The notes below the pieces were generated by a model. It did not search any database and had not been told where the DNA came from. It was given only the letters and a program-made list of their open reading frames with translations. Below, one piece after another: positions 3,518-6,034 of a stretch of 6,034 nucleotides of DNA. Position 1 is the first letter of the stretch; every line of letters begins with the position of its first letter. Position numbers and translations under genes: made by a program. The stretch comes from DASRYH01 sp035687245 (GTDB lineage: Bacteria > Actinomycetota > Coriobacteriia > Anaerosomatales > PHET01), in the NCBI GenBank assembly GCA_035687245.1, contig DASRYH010000006.1:1-6034 (forward strand), given 5' to 3'.

Positions 3518-6034
3518 ATGAGCGGCATTCCCGACGAGCGACGGAGTGGGCCGCAGAGCGCCCCCGCGAGGGCGCGTGGCCGTAGGACGACTTTGGCGGT
3601 GACGCTGACACTCGCACTGTGCTTGTCTGCCGTGGCGTCGGTCTCCGCCCAGACCGCGACCTTCACCGCGGGCGAGCTACTTGGCAAGCCCACGGACACG
3701 TCTGTCTCGATCAACGTGGTCCCGGCTTCGGCGATTCAGTACCGTTATGTCTACGGCACCTCGCCTGGCGCGGATACCTTCCAAACCACGGTAGTTGATG
3801 CCGAAGCGGGTCAGCCGAGCAACGCCACGATAGGCGGTCTCAGTCCTAACACCCGCTACTACTACCACATGGTCTACGACGCCGATGGCAGCGTCACCGA
3901 TGGCGACTACGAGACGCGCGACGAGAGCTCGTTTTGGACCCAGCGGGCCGTCGGTGAGAGCTTCGCCTTCACCGTGACCTCGGATATACACAACTCCGGT
4001 CAGCAGAACGTCATGACCAACATCTTCAATGAGGCCCCGGACTTCACCGTCGACTGCGGTGACACATTCATGACGGGAGACGCTGGCATCACGAGTGAGA
4101 GCGCAGCGCGGTCGAGGTACATCAGCCACCGCGGACCATCGAACTTCGGAAAGATCGGCCCATCGGTGCCGATCTTCCTTGCCCCAGGCAATCACGAGGA
4201 CGAAGAGGGCTGGAATCTCGATGACACCGGGACAAACGCGACGGGACTGTGGAATCTAGCCACCCGCAAGGCGTACTTCCCGATGCCGACCGATGGCGAA
4301 GGCGGGGGGTTCTACGCCGGCAACAACGACCCGTTGCCAACGGCTGTCGGTGGCGATACCCAGCGGCAGGACTACTACGCGTGGGAGTGGGGCGACGCCC
4401 TTTTCGTGGTCATCGACGAGTTCCAGTACACGATGAACCTGCCCTACAGCCCTGCCGCCGGGGAGCGCAGCGACGACGCGGTAACGGGCGACCAGTGGAG
4501 CTGGACGCTCGGCGCGCAGCAGTATGAGTGGCTCACGCAGACACTCGAAGACAGCGACGCAAACTACAAGTTCGTCTTCTCGCACAACATGCTGGGAGGC
4601 GTCCCGCGGGCCGTCGCGGGCGCCGGCGCCGGCTACGTCCGAGGCGGAGCTGAAGCAGCCGCCTACTTCGAATGGGGCGGCAAGAACGCCGACGGATCCG
4701 ACGGCTTCGCCGAGCATCGTCCCGGCTGGCCTAAGACGATCCACCAGCTCTTCGTAGATAACGGGGTCAGCGCCTACTTCCACGGCCACGACCACCAGTA
4801 CTGCTATGAAACGCGCGACGGAGTGGTCTACCAGGAGGTGCCTTCCGGCGGGGGAATGGGCAGCGGGTTCTCCGGCATCTACACGGAAGGCGATCACGGA
4901 AGCTACAACACCATCGAGCAGCAGATCTCGGGCATCGGGCACCTGCGCGTGAGCATCGCCTCGGACCACGCTACAGTCGACTATGTCTCGGGAGCCAACA
5001 CAGCGGGGACCGTGAACTACTCCTACCAGGTCGAGCCGATCACGCCGAGCACCGAGCCGGTAATCAACGTGTCAGGCTCGCTTGTCCCGTTCGCGAGTGA
5101 ACCCGGTTCGCCTTCGGAGACGCAGGGCTACAGCGTCTCGGGAAGTCATCTCACCGACGACATCGTGCTCACGGCACCCGCCGATTTCGAGCTGTCCAAG
5201 ACCGGATCGGGAGGGTGGTTAACGTCGCTCGCCCTGACGCCGTCAAGCGGCACCGTGCCGCCAACGACGATCTACGTGCGCTTCAACCGAGCGACTGCCG
5301 GCACCTCGTCGGGCAGCATCGGGCACTCGAGTACCGGTGCGAGCACCAAGACCCAAGCAGTGAGCGGGACGGCAACGACTCCAAGTTCTGATCTCGCCGA
5401 TGCAAACATCGCCACGATTCCGAATCAGACGTACACAGGGACTTCGCTCACTCCGGCGATCACGGTGACCCTGGGCGCCGACACCCTCGTCAGGGACGTC
5501 GACTACACCGTGGCCTATTCGGACAACACCAACGCCGGCCCGGCGACGGTGACCGCCACAGGCATCGGCGCCTACACCGGCAGCAAGCAGGCGCACTTCA
5601 CCATCGTGAAGGCCACGCCGAGTGTGACTGCATGGCCTTCGGCAAGCTCGATCCTGCGCGGCCAGGCACTATCGGCGTCCACGCTCACGGGTGGTACGCA
5701 CTCGGTGCCTGGCGGGTTCGCATTCGTCAGCCCGGGCACGGTTCCGCCGAGTGCAGGCACCTACACCGCCTCAGTGGCCTTCAATCCAATCGACTCGGGC
5801 AACTACAACTCGGTCACGGGCAGCGTCGCTGTCCTGGTCGAGTCGACCGGGCCGGTCTACATCTCCGGTGCGAGCGTGGCGCCGATCCCGAATCAGACGT
5901 ATACCGGGACTCCGCTCACTCCGGCGGTCACGGTGACCTACGACGCGCACACGCTCGTGAAAGACACCGACTACACCGTCGCCTACGCCGGCAACATCCA
6001 CGCCGGGACCGCGACGGTCACCATCACCGGCATC
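3518..6034 (+). CDS. secreted multidomain metallophosphoesterase, paralogue of copy B (copy C, 3' end outside window)
   Basis: The reading frame stays open from the ATG to the window edge (839 codons), so the protein is truncated only by the window. Residues 1-44 are a signal peptide with a 23-residue Arg-rich n-region, a hydrophobic core (LAVTLTLALCLSAVA) and a likely cut after VSA. Residues 45-134 match the purple-acid-phosphatase-type N-terminal domain of copy B; ELLGKPTDTSV is identical in both. Residues 147-505 are the metallophosphoesterase domain with D156-I-H158, G181-D182, G224-N-H-E227, H356 and G423-H-D-H426. Residues 513-620 are a beta-sandwich module (YSVSGSHLTDDIVLTAPADF) of a kind I recognise from other secreted bacterial proteins; it is unrelated to the middle domain of copy B. 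Then follow an IPNQTYTG repeat (624-697), a second Ig-like module (698-775) and the start of another IPNQTYTG repeat (781 onward). By analogy with A and B a basic FN3 tail should follow, but this is not seen. The role is probably hydrolysis of an extracellular phosphoester; the substrate is unknown. Confidence 0.93.
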   Translation, partial: MSGIPDERRSGPQSAPARARGRRTTLAVTLTLALCLSAVASVSAQTATFTAGELLGKPTDTSVSINVVPASAIQYRYVYGTSPGADTFQTTVVDAEAGQPSNATIGGLSPNTRYYYHMVYDADGSVTDGDYETRDESSFWTQRAVGESFAFTVTSDIHNSGQQNVMTNIFNEAPDFTVDCGDTFMTGDAGITSESAARSRYISHRGPSNFGKIGPSVPIFLAPGNHEDEEGWNLDDTGTNATGLWNLATRKAYFPMPTDGEGGGFYAGNNDPLPTAVGGDTQRQDYYAWEWGDALFVVIDEFQYTMNLPYSPAAGERSDDAVTGDQWSWTLGAQQYEWLTQTLEDSDANYKFVFSHNMLGGVPRAVAGAGAGYVRGGAEAAAYFEWGGKNADGSDGFAEHRPGWPKTIHQLFVDNGVSAYFHGHDHQYCYETRDGVVYQEVPSGGGMGSGFSGIYTEGDHGSYNTIEQQISGIGHLRVSIASDHATVDYVSGANTAGTVNYSYQVEPITPSTEPVINVSGSLVPFASEPGSPSETQGYSVSGSHLTDDIVLTAPADFELSKTGSGGWLTSLALTPSSGTVPPTTIYVRFNRATAGTSSGSIGHSSTGASTKTQAVSGTATTPSSDLADANIATIPNQTYTGTSLTPAITVTLGADTLVRDVDYTVAYSDNTNAGPATVTATGIGAYTGSKQAHFTIVKATPSVTAWPSASSILRGQALSASTLTGGTHSVPGGFAFVSPGTVPPSAGTYTASVAFNPIDSGNYNSVTGSVAVLVESTGPVYISGASVAPIPNQTYTGTPLTPAVTVTYDAHTLVKDTDYTVAYAGNIHAGTATVTITGI
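5387..5608 (+). repeat. Ig-like repeat 1 of copy C (IPNQTYTG type)
   Basis: Encodes residues 624-697 with the pattern IPNQTYTGTSLTP, LVRDVDYTVAY, NAGPATVTATG and QAHFTIV. It recurs 468 bases (156 codons) downstream, where long runs of bases are identical, notably around 5420-5434 versus 5888-5902. Confidence 0.8.
5858..6034 (+). repeat. Ig-like repeat 2 of copy C (cut by window edge)
   Basis: Encodes residues 781-839, the first 59 residues of another IPNQTYTG module, ending at TVTITGI. The rest is outside the window. It is closer to repeat 1 of copy B (40 of 59 residues) than that repeat is to its sister in copy B. Confidence 0.78.

Noticed and set aside
4617..4635. GGCGCC-type micro-repeat inside copy C
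   Set aside because: It is a short in-frame Gly/Ala codon run within the coding sequence, with no sign of a separate element.
1..6034. CRISPR arrays, tRNA or rRNA genes, insertion sequences, integrases, sortase motifs
   Set aside because: None was found on either strand. The only repeats are the protein-coding Ig-like and FN3 modules, and coding sequence fills all but two short gaps.

Overview
The window looks like chromosomal DNA from a high-GC bacterium. Its three genes, two of them cut by the window edges, lie head to tail on the + strand. The reading frames show the strong G/C third-position bias typical of high-GC genomes. The proteins combine bacterial Ig-like 'IPNQTYTG' repeats with a lysine-rich fibronectin type III tail. 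As far as I know, that style of surface protein is common in Clostridia and in anaerobic, deep-branching Actinobacteria such as the Coriobacteriia. An actinobacterium of that kind is my best guess, but it is an inference and I could not check it.

Layout. Bases 1-139 are the last 45 codons of an upstream gene (copy A), which encode the end of a basic FN3 domain. A 78-base gap with a hairpin follows. Bases 218-3424 hold a complete 1068-residue gene (copy B): signal peptide, purple-acid-phosphatase-type N-terminal domain, metallophosphoesterase domain, a central beta-rich domain, three Ig-like modules and the basic FN3 tail. A 93-base gap contains a perfect 11-bp GC hairpin. Bases 3518-6034 hold a second metallophosphoesterase gene (copy C). 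It has 839 codons in the window and is still open at the edge. Its front half and stalk match copy B, but its central domain is unrelated.

How the genes fit together. B and C are clear paralogues. A shares a nearly identical C-terminal tail with B and is probably another member of the family. The window is therefore part of a tandem array of large secreted phosphoesterases, each built as a catalytic head, a variable middle module, an Ig-like stalk and (where visible) a strongly cationic tail. No sortase motif or C-terminal membrane anchor is visible in A or B, so the tail may hold the enzyme on an anionic cell envelope without a covalent link. Substrates cannot be read from the sequence. The catalytic site has the common DxH / GD / GNHE / H / GHDH pattern of calcineurin-like phosphoesterases, without the iron-binding tyrosine of true purple acid phosphatases.

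There is no sign of RNA genes, CRISPR arrays, insertion sequences or integrases. The main points of interest are the tandem duplication, the swapped central domains, the charge-segregated tail and the similarly placed hairpins before B and C.
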